Origin: Cryptomeria japonica
Lineage: Eukaryota; Streptophyta; Pinopsida; Cupressales; Cupressaceae
Length of the DNA: 64,000 nucleotides
NCBI RefSeq assembly: GCF_030272615.1
Contig: NC_081405.1
Span: 160,042,317 to 160,106,316 of the forward strand
Direction of reading: 5' to 3'
The position numbers and the translations under genes were made by a program. Shown here in pieces: positions 38,200 through 48,543 of this stretch (positions are counted from its first letter, which is position 1; the number at the start of each line of letters is the position of its first letter). The notes under the pieces are model-generated. The model was not told where the DNA came from and ran no database searches. It saw nothing but the letters and a program-made list of their open reading frames with translations.

Positions 38200-39372
38200 A
38201 TGGGGGAATACACCATGAGGGAATTTACTCAATGGCTCACTAAGTCTGAGCAAGCCTATGATGATCTTATGGTCAAATACAAGGCATCTCAAGCAAAAAG
38301 GAGAGAACATGCAGAAAAGCTGATGGAACTATCTGAAAGTAGTTCTGAAGATGAAGCTAACATGGAAGCCATGATTGCTAAAGTAAATAAACTGAATGAT
38401 TCAAACTCCAATTTGAGAAAGGAGTTGGAAGGACTGACTATTAGGTTTAGTCAAGAGCTTGAGAACCGAAGAAAAGCTAAAGATTGGATAAAGGATAGAG
38501 ATCATGAGATCTCCAAGTTGAAACAAGAGATCAGTGCACTGACTGCTCACCTTCATGAGAACATAATGGAAAAAGAAGACATGCAAGGAGAACTGAACAT
38601 AGCCATCTCAGAAAATGCAAGTCTAATGGAGACAAACATTGCTATTTCCAAAGAACTCTTTGAGTCAAAGGAAATACTTGCTAAGTTTGGCAAAAGTACT
38701 GTCAAGCTAGAGAAAAAGCTTGAGTCATCTAGAACGGCAAAGAATACCAATGGTCTTGGTTTTTCTGGACATGAGGAAGGAGAATCCTCAAGAACAAATG
38801 CTAAAGCATCAAAGAAGCAATCGACACTCAAAGGAAAAGGTAAGCAAAAATTCAAACCTGTTTGCTTTAACTGTCTTAAAGAAGGACACACTACCAATGT
38901 ATGTAGGAGCAAAGCGTACAATAATTTTCCTTACTTTATCAACAATGTACCTAGATCAAATAAGTTCAATGGTCATTGTTATGCATGCAACAAGTTTGGG
39001 CATAGAGCATTTGAATGCAGGTCTGTAATGGATAACACTAGAAGATATCCTCAAAGGACCCAAGGAACTGGTCCTGAACCTTTTATGAACCAGAACCACA
39101 ACCGGTTTAATGTCTTCAATCATCAGTCAAGAAGCGGTGGTCATCAAGCGGCAACTGGATGGAGAGAAAGTTGTATGATCTGTCATGGTCATGGTCACAC
39201 TACTGCAACATGCAGAAGGAAGAATGGAAATATGTACAATGGACCTTGGAGAGCATCTAGACTTGTTTTCTATCACTGCAACAAACCGGGTCACATTACA
39301 AGATTCTGCAGAAGCAGAAAAAGTATATCTGATGATATACCGGTTACTCAGGAAGGAGAAATAGATGTTTAA
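38200..39372 (+). CDS. Gag-like protein: coiled coil plus four zinc knuckles
   Basis: Open frame of 390 codons from ATG 38200, 36 bp after the primer site; a longer open frame extends upstream into the LTR but this ATG fits the leader. Residues about 20-190 are charged and helical with heptad-like spacing (coiled coil). Zinc knuckles follow: CFNC..GH..NVC (38860-38905), CYAC..GH..FEC (38975-39019), CMIC..GH..ATC (39171-39213), and a fourth near 39268-39311 whose first Cys is replaced (FYHC..GH..RFC). The Retrotran_gag/UBN2-type region seen in A and B is missing. Probable role: RNA binding and packaging of the C transcript. It is the only major retroelement frame here without an internal stop. 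Confidence 0.75.
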   Translation: MGEYTMREFTQWLTKSEQAYDDLMVKYKASQAKRREHAEKLMELSESSSEDEANMEAMIAKVNKLNDSNSNLRKELEGLTIRFSQELENRRKAKDWIKDRDHEISKLKQEISALTAHLHENIMEKEDMQGELNIAISENASLMETNIAISKELFESKEILAKFGKSTVKLEKKLESSRTAKNTNGLGFSGHEEGESSRTNAKASKKQSTLKGKGKQKFKPVCFNCLKEGHTTNVCRSKAYNNFPYFINNVPRSNKFNGHCYACNKFGHRAFECRSVMDNTRRYPQRTQGTGPEPFMNQNHNRFNVFNHQSRSGGHQAATGWRESCMICHGHGHTTATCRRKNGNMYNGPWRASRLVFYHCNKPGHITRFCRSRKSISDDIPVTQEGEIDV

Positions 39373-39921
39373 AAAGTTCAAGGAGACATGAAGAAAACAT
39401 GGAGGAAGAAACCACTAATGTCGGAAGAGGAACCGGTTTTTGCACCTAGTGTGGAAATATCGGAACCGGCAAACTAAGCCTTAAAGGCTTAGGGGGAGCA
39501 AACAGTGAAATGCTTTCGAACCCTCGGTTGACACCAATAAAAGACCTTAATTGGTATGTGATACCTGTCGCTTGGCAGAAGATCAGAAATGGTAAAAAAG
39601 GCAAATTAGGGTTTATGCCCTAATAGAGGAGCATTAATGATGGTAGGTAAGAGACATGTATAAATGCATTTTTCAAATCATTTCTCACTATCTATTTTCG
39701 AGCAAAGAGAAGTTTTCAAGTGAAGAGCGAAGAAAAGGCGATTTGAGCTTAGATTTCAAGAAATTGGACAACCTTGAAAGAGATTCAAATCTAGTTTGCA
39801 AGCGGTAGTGGAGAACACAAAGCGGTGATTTGGCATCCAACGGAGAGTGAAGTGAAGCAGAATTAGGAAGCCCTAAATTTGCATCTGAAAGGTATTTTTC
39901 GTGTTCTTGAAATACTCTTCA
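39373..39921 (+). other. Spacer between the two ORFs of element C
   Basis: No long frame. Contains 'cttagggggagcaa' near 39488, like the tracts at the 3' end. In an autonomous relative, pol would lie in this interval; nothing of it remains that I can see. An upstream leader of about 300 bp precedes the next ORF. Confidence 0.5.
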
Positions 39922-42900
39922 ATGGCTTCTGCATGACATACAAGTTTGAGTACATCAATTGAGTCAGAAAGTTTTATTCAAAGGAAGTCTAAATATAATG
40001 CTTTGTCACAAGTTTCGGCTGGAGTTATAGTCGAAGAAGGAATTTCTGATTATATTGATTGCAAAATAGAAGACCTAGGGTCTTTAGCCATTCACACTCA
40101 GTTAGGTCTATTTTGCGGCAAGGACAAAAAGATCAAATCGGAATTTAGTGTCATAGAGAAGAAGAAATTCCACAACGCAGTATATTTTCTGGAAGATTTC
40201 ACGGAGGATCATATCAAAATTATTTTGAGCAGAGTCCACAGTGACAAGATGTACCTGGAAAGGACGCATGATATCACACCTCAGGAAATTCATGCAGTCA
40301 CCGGTTTCTGCAACACAGGGGAAGTGCCAGCCCTGAGAAAAGTGAGCAAAACGGAAATGACCAAGCTCACCGGTTCAACAAGTGATTCATGGGGTATGAC
40401 ATTCAATCCTATCAAGGATGATCTGGTGAAATACACCTGCATGGTGATAGGATACAAAACGTTTTCAGCTAGCAAGATTAATTTTGTATCTGCTACAACG
40501 ATAAATGCCACTTACCGAATGATAAAAGAGGATGCATCTTTTGACTTATGCACCGGTATGCAGAGGCAACTCCTGTTAAATCTTAAGGCAATCAAATAGG
40601 ACAACTCACTGAGGTTTAAGTTTGGACAACTACTGGTAGGGTTGTTCTTTTATTTCCAAGGCTACTTTTCGGGTGTAGGAGATGTCCAGTGGTCCCCTGA
40701 CCAACTGGTAACCAAGCAGATAAAGGAAAGCGTTCAAGCCATTGGAACCGGCTACCCTGAGGTACTGAACAAATATTTTGATGAGTTCAGAAGAAAGATG
40801 AGTCAGAGGGTAAGAATCTCAGGTGACATAGTGAAGAAATACAAAGATGACATCTATTTCACTATTCAGGTGGACAAATGTTTAATGGAGGCTGTTCAGC
40901 CTAGAATGGAGGAAGTGGAGCCTATGGGCTATGAAGTTATGTTTGACATGCTGGAAGGGTATGCCTCAACCCCTATTGCCTCACCTCTTGATCCAAAGGC
41001 TAAGAGGACCGAAAAATACTAGGAGAGGATTGCACTGGTTGAAGAACCATCGGTGAAGAAGGGAAAAGAACCAACAGCTAAGAAAGCTAAGGCAGTGCCT
41101 GTAGCATCGACACCGGCTACCACTGCAACTCCAAGAGTGACCAAGCGGTCACCAGCAAAGAAGAAACCGGAGGTAACACAGGCAAAAGTCTTCGAAAGAA
41201 AGAGGAAGACTAAGGAAAATGAACCGAACTCCGAAGAAACCGAGTCTGATGAACAACCAAAGAAGGCAAGATAGACAAAGAAAATGAAGAAGAATGAACC
41301 CGCGGTATCCGCACTGTTAAATATAGACATCTCCTCATACAAACCTTTGACACATTGTCAAAGAACAATAAAAAATATTAGGAGAAAGTTACTTCATGAT
41401 TTAATAGACTATTACGATGAATTTAATAGTGAGGAAAAAGATGAAGTACTACAGGAAATCATTCTTTATTTATGTAAAAATGACCGGTCACCATCAGAGA
41501 TTAAATCTCAGACACCAAATTCATTATTTAAAGCATTAGATAATAAATGGCGCATTGCCATGGAAAAGGAACAAGAGATTAGGGAGAAAGTCTTTGCACA
41601 GTACTTCCCCAAACTCTCAAATTTAGAATTATTTGATGCCCTGGATCAAAATAAAGGTCTCTTCTTCACAAGGAGAAGAAGACTTTGGTTGTTGGAGGGG
41701 AGAGTTGATGATGTTGAGAAAGATACTCATCAGCATATGGCTCATGCTATCAGCTCTCACAAAGCACGAATGGCCAACCTCCAAATGGAAAAGGAACCAG
41801 TTATTTCCAAACCAGATGAGGTCTTTGATGAGGAAGGAAACCTGGTGGAAGAACCAATCGACACTATCAATGTTGATGCCCTAGATATAGAAGATGTCAC
41901 TCAGAACATACCTTCTGAGGGAAATGAACAGGGGCAACAACCCGATCAGGGTGGTGAACAAGCTGAGGACACACAGCAAGCAGCAAAGGAACGAGAAGAG
42001 AAAAAGAAGAGGGATGAAGATGAGAAACAGAAGAAAGAGGAAGAGAAGAGAAAGGAGGAAGAGGAGAAATGAAAAGATGAAGAAAAGAAGAAGCAAGAAG
42101 ATGATAGGAAAAAGAAAGACGAAGAGGATAAGGAAGAAAAGAGAAAGAAGGAAGAAGAAGAGAAGAAGAAGAAGGAAGAAGAAGAGAAGAAGAAGAAGGA
42201 AGAGGAAGAACAAAAGAAGAAGGAAGAAGAAGCACAAAAGAAGAAGGAAGAGGAAGAAAAGAAGAAGGCAGAAGCAGAGCAGAAGCAGAAAGAAGAAGAA
42301 GACAAGAAGAAGATGGAAGAGAAAGAGAAGAAAAAGAGAGAAGAGAAAGAGAAAGAAGAGAAGGAGAGGAAAAAGAAGGAAGAAGCAGACAAGACAATCA
42401 AAGCGATGAAGAGCACACAAATGGAAACTCCTAAGGCAACCGGTAGCCAAGCCAAACCGACTGCTATCTCGAGTCCTATTGACCTCCAATCTGCAAGTGA
42501 GTCTGAGCTTATGTAGAGCATTAAGGTTTCCCAATAGTGCCTTGAAGGCATTCACAGGAAAAGGGAACAAGATATTAGTCAGGCGACTGTAGACACACTT
42601 ACCGGTTTAATCCCCAGTACCAATCTTCCTGACACTGAATCATCACTAGCACAACTCAAACTTCTATGTACTGTAGTGGATGATCAGGTGCAGAGTCTGG
42701 AAGAAGCAGCAGAGGCCAATGTAAAGAAAGAGCACCAAAAGGCTCTTAATGTTGCTCTAGTGAAGAAGTTGAATGAGCTTAGGACTGAACTACTAAAATA
42801 TCAAAAGGACATAAGGAATGCCTTGGATGAGGGTAACTTGATACTCAACAAAATCCGTCAACCTCATCTATTATGTGATGATGTGCTAACCAAGAAGCAA

Positions 42901-43287
42901 TAGCTTCAAACGGACTTACAGTCCTACTTGAGCACATTCAAGACTCCTTATGATTCCTTTGTAGCATATGGGCAAACTGTTCACCGGTTCCAGGTCCAGT
43001 CAGCCAAGATGGAGTAAGAGATCAGTACACGGTCTAGGGATTTGTAGGAGCTTCAACTGGTATTACTTCCACGATTGCAAATTCTTCAGAAGTGTTATCT
43101 GAACTTGGATGCCCTAACAGTCACACAGGAACTGAGCATAGTAGATGCCATGGAGGAATAGGTATCCCAGATGCAGACAGAGAAGGAAGTGACAACCTCC
43201 CTACTTGAGTCCTGGTCCCTATCCATGAAACAATTTTTGCAGGACTATAAATCGGTTTTTGACAAGTATTATTCATTATTGTCATAA
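39922..43287 (+). pseudogene. Element C large extra ORF (1121 codons, one frame, 11 nonsense codons)
   Basis: From ATG 39922 to TAA 43285 a single frame runs without any frameshift, broken only by stops at 39934, 40597, 41020, 41272, 42070, 42514, 42535, 42901, 43015, 43045 and 43159, mostly TAG. The N-terminal 220 residues look globular (ITPQEIHAVTGF, YTCMVIGYKTF, ATTINATYRMI). A short hydrophobic stretch (LLVGLFFYF) follows near 40640. Then come a basic Lys/Pro-rich region (about 41050-41290), a second globular part (41300-41900), a Glu/Lys-rich long coiled coil (41980-42400) and a helical C-terminus. It occupies the place where Sirevirus-type elements may carry an envelope-like or accessory gene. 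Function unknown; not a known pol domain. Minus-strand Leu/Phe-rich frames over it are shadows. Confidence 0.75.
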
Positions 43288-43610
43288 ACTTTTTATATAT
43301 ATATGGTAACAGGGTTTTTCAGCGGTACTTTGTCATTGTTGGCAAAGGGGGAGAAGTATAGCTGGTTTTTGGTTTTAAAATTTTTATCTTCTGACACAGG
43401 GGGAGAAGTATCTATTTTGAAAATTTGATATATGCTATATGCTCTGATGATTATGCTCTGTATGTAAAATTTCTATACATTGTGTTGATTAAAGGATAGT
43501 GTAAATGCTTAGGGGGAGCAATTTTGTTAATGGCAAGTTTTTGTTGTAAAACACTTAGATGTCAAAATTTTATTTTCCTAAGTGTTGCCATCAATGGCAA
43601 AGGGGGAGAT
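43288..43610 (+). other. Element C 3' untranslated region with repeated purine tracts
   Basis: GGGGGAG motifs near 43349, 43400, 43512 and 43603; the last abuts the 3' LTR and is the likely polypurine tract. Confidence 0.8.
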
Positions 43611-44755
43611 TGTTGGCATTTTTGTTGTTTATGTTGTGATTGTCATTGATGGACACACACTTGTATTGAGATCCCCTTTATATGTATGAGCTTGTGCTCA
43701 ACCGGTATTTGTTCCAACCGATATGTTGTATACTAGTCTTTAGACTAGTGGTGATTTTGCAAAATGTGTTTCCCGGTCTGAAGTGGCATGTTGACCCCAA
43801 GCGGTTCGTAGATCACAAGTGGTACAAGGGAGCAAAGCAACACAACACATTCTTACCAGTCTTCTTTTTTGTCAAACTAGCAACCGGTATTTTGTATAAA
43901 CCGGTAATACTCTGTGATGAGTTGCCAACCGACATTTTGTGATGAGTTACCAATCCACCGATTGTTTGACGGTGCTTCTTGTGTCATATTACTGAGTATG
44001 TCTAGATTCATTGAACCTAAGAAATTGTAATGTAATCCTATTGGACCGACATGAAATCAAATTCCTTTAAAAGGACATCATGTCTAGGGTTTAAGTTGTT
44101 GCTGAGGTTAATGTCGAGCTAGGGTTTAAGGTGGAAGTTGAGAACGATCTTATCTGGGAAGATCAAGTTGTAACTGTGAGAGAGAGAGAGAAGACTGAAG
44201 TAATGCTAGAATGCATTAGCTATGAGCAATACTAGATCTAACCAAGCAGTTTGTGCTATTAGATAGATCAAACACTTGTTGATTACTCACATCTTTGACA
44301 AGTCTGTAGCCCTTAACCGGGTAGGCCTCAAAGCCTTTGTAAAATCCTCTAACAAGGTGGTTCACACATGTGAATCTAAAATCCTCTAACAAGGTAGTCT
44401 TTAATAAGACTTATCTCCTAATAGAGATTGAGATTCCTAACAAGATCTGTTCTGGTGAAGAACATTGTAAGACCTTAACTGGTCTGACCTTAACCAGTCT
44501 GGTTTCTATTCTGCAGATAGTGACTTGTGAGTTCCATCTCACCATGGTTTTTCCCAGTTGGTTTTCCACATCAAATATCTTGTGTTATGGTTGTATTGCT
44601 TTTGTGGGTGAATGCTTTATTCGCATTTTGGTTTGCATGTGTGGTAACCGGTTTGACTGTTAGACTGCTTTACCGGTTTATCTTTAGATTGTGTAAGTGT
44701 TTTAGTGCAGAGATTTTTGGCATACTAATTCACTCCCCCCTCTTAGTATTCATCA
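43611..44755 (+). repeat. Element C 3' LTR
   Basis: Near-identical to the 5' LTR. Ends TATTCATCA, then ggact (target duplication with one change). The hairpin GTGAG/CTCAC is at 44527-44542. Confidence 0.95.
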
Positions 44756-45004
44756 GGACTCACATGAATAGGTTAATTAATTAAAATTAATTAATTGAGT
44801 GGGTTTAGAGGAAATAATTATTGAGACGACTTTAGAAGAATAGGAGAATAATTAATTTATTTGATAAATTAATTATTTAAAATAGGGATAGAATTAATTA
44901 AATTAGATTTAATTAATACTGAGAAGAATAAGGATAACACAATGAAGTCAATTAATTATGTTGATAGGCTTAAATTGATTAAATATTAATTTTAGGTGTC
45001 TACA
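44756..45004 (-). repeat. E2 5' LTR, part 2
   Basis: Continues the E2 LTR after C ('cacatgaataggttaattaa' as at 29800) and ends in ...GTGTCTACA, i.e. the LTR start TGTAGACAC on the minus strand. Confidence 0.8.
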
Positions 45005-46576
45005 AGTTGCTCTTTGCTCTTTGTTTTGAATTGATTGTTGTATTGGTTGATTTGCAAGATATTTCAATGTTCATAACAAGAAGACATAGCACACATGAAA
45101 ACAATGATCATCCTTATGCTAAACATTGAGTGTATGTTTTTGTGAGGATATTTTCAAATCCCCAATGTTTTCACTGGTTTGATTTACAATAAAGGACACA
45201 TCAAATAGACACTTTATTCAAAGGTCATCAACAATATCATAGCCCACTAGTCTCGATACTTCGTCATCTCAAACAACCTTGTCACCCCCTAGAGGGCTGC
45301 CATTTTTTTGCCTTTTGCCAAAAATTAACCCAAAGTGAATTGCTTCGCAGTTGGGTAGTTATCTTGGGAGATATATGGTGAGTAATCTTGGGGGCGGATT
45401 CTTCCCCACCCTTGCACTATGATATTGCCAATGTTTGGAAACTGACTCGACTCAAAGTTTCTAATGCTAAGGTTCGTAATCAGGCTTTTGTTCGGTCTTC
45501 AGTGATAAAATCCCTCGAGAGGCTTCCCAACCTTTTGAACAAAGTCTTTACGTATCTTAAAGATATTGGGGGAAGGCTAATTGCTGAGAAAAACCGTTGG
45601 AGGGGATTTTCATCAGCCTCCACATTTGATTATAGTGAGTTGGAATACTTGGTGATAAATTCATTTCCCACTTGGGTTGTACCCTTCACACTAGCCCTTT
45701 CGAGGCTTCAGGAAGGCATGCCCTCTAAAGGATTTAATGCTTGAAAATAAATAAAGCAATGGAAAAGTGGGTTTGGCTTTTTGATCACCCAATTAAGGGG
45801 AGAGCATATACCTACCACTTAAGACAAAGCAATAAAGTTATTTTTAACCTTATCAAATCAATTGTTGGCTAAGTCCTATTTGGAGATGTTGCTCCAACAA
45901 GCATGGTGTTCTTTTTATCGTACAAAGCAATTTGTTGTCTAACTAGGAAATTGAAATCCTGGTCAACATAAAATAAAGCACGTTTACTTGAAATGGAAGT
46001 TGCTTGGCAAATTGAAAATTTGTGGCTTGTTCTTTTTTTAACTTGCAATAATAAAGTTGATTGCTCTTTTTAATCCTTGCAAGAAATTGTGATTTGTTCA
46101 TGTTGTTATTTTTAAGCCCAAAGGAATGTGATTCCTAACTTGCATAAAAGAAAGATTTCAGTTTGTTGATCTTTTTATCCATGCAAGAAAGAAAAGATTG
46201 AGTCTTGTTTTAAGCTCCAAAAGGAAAGCATGAAGTTTATTTTATGCATCCAAAAGATTATGAGGTTCATTTTAAGCATTTTATAAGAAAAGGAAAGATG
46301 AGCTCTTTTTACTAACTTTGAAAGAAAGCAAATAAAACTAAACGAATTCCTTCTGTTCCTACACAAAACTTGTTAGAACCCGCACACAGTTAGTTAGCAA
46401 AAATCCAATCTTGATGGTGGGCTTCACAAGCCTAATTTCAAATCTTGGTTACAAATTTTTCACTCCTGATCCTGAAATGCCCTGAAATTTGACTAAGCCT
46501 GAAATTTGGAGGATCTTCCAAAAACTAGATTTTGCATTATAACTCCTAGAGGTCTGAAACCCCTCTCAAACATCCT

Positions 46577-46644
46577 GACAATATATATGGAATATAACTT
46601 AAAGTGTCACTTATACTTAAATGTTATATTCCATATATATTGTC
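46577..46644. repeat. Perfect 22 bp inverted repeat (cruciform-capable)
   Basis: Arms 46577-46598 and 46623-46644 are exact reverse complements (AT-rich, containing tatggaatataac). The loop itself contains a near-palindrome AAGTGTCACTT. Confidence 0.9.
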
Positions 46645-46689
46645 CTTCCACAAGCCTAATTTCAAGATTTCATTATAAATTTTGTACTT

Positions 46690-46905
46690 TGTCTCATATG
46701 CGCGAAAACATAGATCATATGCGCTATTTCATATGCACGAAAATAATTGTCGATTGCACGAAAAGAATTGTTGAATGTGCGAAAAGAACAGTCAGATGCA
46801 TGAAAAGAATAGTTAAATGCACAATAATAGAGGTTGTATGCACTGCAAGATCTGTTGTATGCACGAAAAGAACTGTCGTATGCGCTATTCTCCGTTTGAA
46901 ATCTA
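46690..46905. repeat. Tandem 21 bp repeat cluster
   Basis: About nine diverged units of the type 'tgcacgaaaagaattgtcga'. Because the period is 21, plus-strand translation gives a seven-residue repeat (V-x-C-x-K-R-T), which explains the open frame 46506-47051; it is not a gene. Confidence 0.8.
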
Positions 46906-46949
46906 TAGGCGTGAATCCTACAGAAAAAAATTATAAATGTCTAAAAACA

Positions 46950-46976
46950 AGGTTTGAGCCCCACGGTGGGTGCCAG
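46950..46976 (-). other. Putative primer-binding site of E1
   Basis: On the minus strand the 5' LTR end CATACA is followed, after a few bases, by TGGCACCCACCGTGGGGC. This is the expected place and TGG start for a tRNA primer site. I do not assign the tRNA. Confidence 0.55.
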
Positions 46977-46979
46977 AAA

Positions 46980-48543
46980 TGTATGATCAGATTGTGGTAC
47001 CTGCATGAGAGAGGCAAACAACACAAACACACCAATGGGACATTATGTTAGAGATAAAAAATAATTAGAAAAAACAAATGAAATAAAGATGTTAAGCTCA
47101 TCTCATTGTTCTCTATCTCCAAGGATCTTTCAAATCAAGGTGGCTCTCAGCTTGGAAGAGCACTTGATCTATAGGATGACTACCAAAAGAACAAGGGATA
47201 TGTGATGATTCTAAGGTCTAAATGGAAATGCAACTAAGATCTTAGTGAAAGATTTAGATATGAAACTAGGTGATGATATGATGCAAGATATTGATATGAA
47301 GCTAAACTAACATAAAAATGATGTTAAGATGATATTAAGCTAATATGGAAATGAAGCTAACATGATAAATTTGAGCTGTGATGCTACTAAATTATCTAAA
47401 ATGCTATTATCAAAGAAAGGATAACAATGCTTGATGAAATGAGACTATAAATTAGATGCACAAAAGACTTGATATGAGAATGAAGAATGAGAACTCTATT
47501 TATAGGAAAAATAGGGTAATAGAGGGTTGAGATTGAGTAATCTCAACAAAGGCTATGATTGAAAGTTATCAATCCATGTGAGAGATTCAATCCAATCCCA
47601 AGTTAACAAATGTCACCTTGAGAGGGCTTGAGAGGAGATGTAAGAGGCATTAAATGCTTGAGGAGACATCGAGGTTACCTTAGGAGGTAAGGTTGTGGTT
47701 AGGTTAGTGGATAACCAATGGATAAAGCCTTTACCCAAGGGGTAAACTCTTGTGCAAGAGTTAATAGGATAACTAGGGTCAAAGCAATGAGTACTTGATG
47801 AGACCCTTGGGTTAGTTGAGGATTAAGTGAGAGAGAAAATCTCTAATCATGTGGGAAGGTTGAGTTAACCATTAATGGTTAGGAAGACTTTGGGGACGAA
47901 TTTGTAAGAGTCCTTCCAAATTTGGGGGAACTCAACAAGTTAATTTGTTGAATGGATAAAGCTTTAAATGCATTAAGAAGACTTTCTTCCAAATTTGAGA
48001 AGTGAGCTCCTCAAATTTAGGGAAATGACACGATTAGGAGTTGATTAGGCTAATTAAAAGGGTTTAGAAGATTCTAGAAGGCTCTAGAAGAGGTTTAGGA
48101 GGCAAGTGGGAGATGCAGGATTTTGCAAGTGGGTAAGGGAAAATTTTTTTAATTAAAATAAAATTAATTTATTTTAATTTTGGTTGCAACTTGCATTTGT
48201 GGGATTTTGCAAATGGGGGGGATTTAATTAAATATAAATTTAATTAAATGGGATAGAAGAGGGATTTAATTAAATGTAAATTGAATTAAATGGGAAGAGG
48301 ATTTTAATTAAATAAACAAGATTTTTTTAATTAGATGGCTTTAGGGTATTTAATCAAACCTTGGTTTAATTAATGGATTACGTTTTAGAAGAAAGAGGTT
48401 TAGTCAAATCTTTAAATTGATTAATAGGTTAATTAGAAGAATAGGGATATTAATTAAATCTCAATTTAATTAATTGGAAGAAATATGGATAATCAAATGA
48501 ATAAAACTCACTTAATTTGTTGTGCAACTTTTAGGTGTCTACA
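46980..48543 (-). repeat. E1 5' LTR
   Basis: Partner of 6417-7965. Followed by tttac (48544-48548), the same 5 bp that precede the other LTR. Contains a small local duplication of 'gatttaattaaat' near 48220-48280 that the other copy lacks. Confidence 0.92.

Larger units (their letters stand above)
36984..44755 (+). mobile_element. Element C: copia-like LTR element lacking pol, with an extra large ORF
   Basis: LTRs 36984-38149 and 43611-44755; target duplication ggaat (36979-36983) / ggact (44756-44760); the unoccupied site is seen in the other E2 LTR. Total 7772 bp. The TGTTGGCATT start, TGGTATCAGAGC primer site, repeated GGGGGAG tracts and hairpin near the LTR end all match A and B, so C is probably copied by enzymes of an A/B-like copia element. 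Inside are a coiled-coil/zinc-knuckle ORF (38200-39372) and an ORF of 1121 codons (39922-43287). No protease, integrase, RT or RNase H motif is present. Confidence 0.92.
29174..45004 (-). mobile_element. Element E2: LTR element without recognisable pol, inserted in E1
   Basis: LTR copies at about 29174-30045 and at about 36352-36983 plus 44756-45004 (split by C). On the minus strand the LTR begins TGTAGACAC, as in E1, and the purine tract TCAAAGAGGGGCAAAA precedes the 3' LTR at 30061-30046. Subtracting C, its length is about 8.0 kb. The interior holds Pro/Ser-rich minus-strand frames and GATTG repeats but no RT, integrase or protease motif. I could not find a matching target duplication: the right flank is agttg, and the left edge is uncertain by tens of bases. 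Confidence 0.7.
45005..46979 (-). other. E1 interior next to the 5' LTR (leader)
   Basis: No recognisable gene. A plus-strand frame at 45388-45744 (118 codons, first codon ATG) is antisense to the element and matches nothing I know. A perfect hairpin lies at 46577-46644, a 21 bp repeat cluster at 46690-46905, and the primer-site region at 46950-46976. Confidence 0.5.
6417..48543 (-). mobile_element. Element E1: large LTR element without recognisable pol, inserted in D
   Basis: The two long repeats 6417-7965 and 46980-48543 are the LTRs. The 5 bp outside each are the same, tttac at 6412-6416 and at 48544-48548, and the D reading frame resumes across them, so the 42,127 bp between is one insertion. 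On the minus strand the LTR begins TGTAGACAC and ends CATACA. A purine-rich tract (TCAAAGAGGGGCAAAA) precedes the 3' LTR at 7981-7966. After subtracting A, E3 and E2 its own length is about 10.8 kb. No gag, RT or integrase motif was found in that DNA, so it looks non-autonomous; the layout suggests Ty3/gypsy-type or LARD-like, which is inference. Confidence 0.85.

Noticed and set aside
41881-42570. Leu/Phe/Ser-rich minus-strand frames resembling membrane proteins
   Set aside because: Antisense of the Glu/Lys coiled-coil codons (GAA/AAG) of the C ORF; the hydrophobic look is a composition effect.
45388-45744. 118-codon plus-strand ORF as a gene
   Set aside because: Antisense within the E1 leader, no recognisable domain and no conserved partner visible in E2; kept only as a remark.
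46506-47051. 181-codon plus-strand frame with Cys/Lys/Arg repeats
   Set aside because: Arises from the 21 bp tandem repeat and runs into the E1 LTR, antisense to the element.
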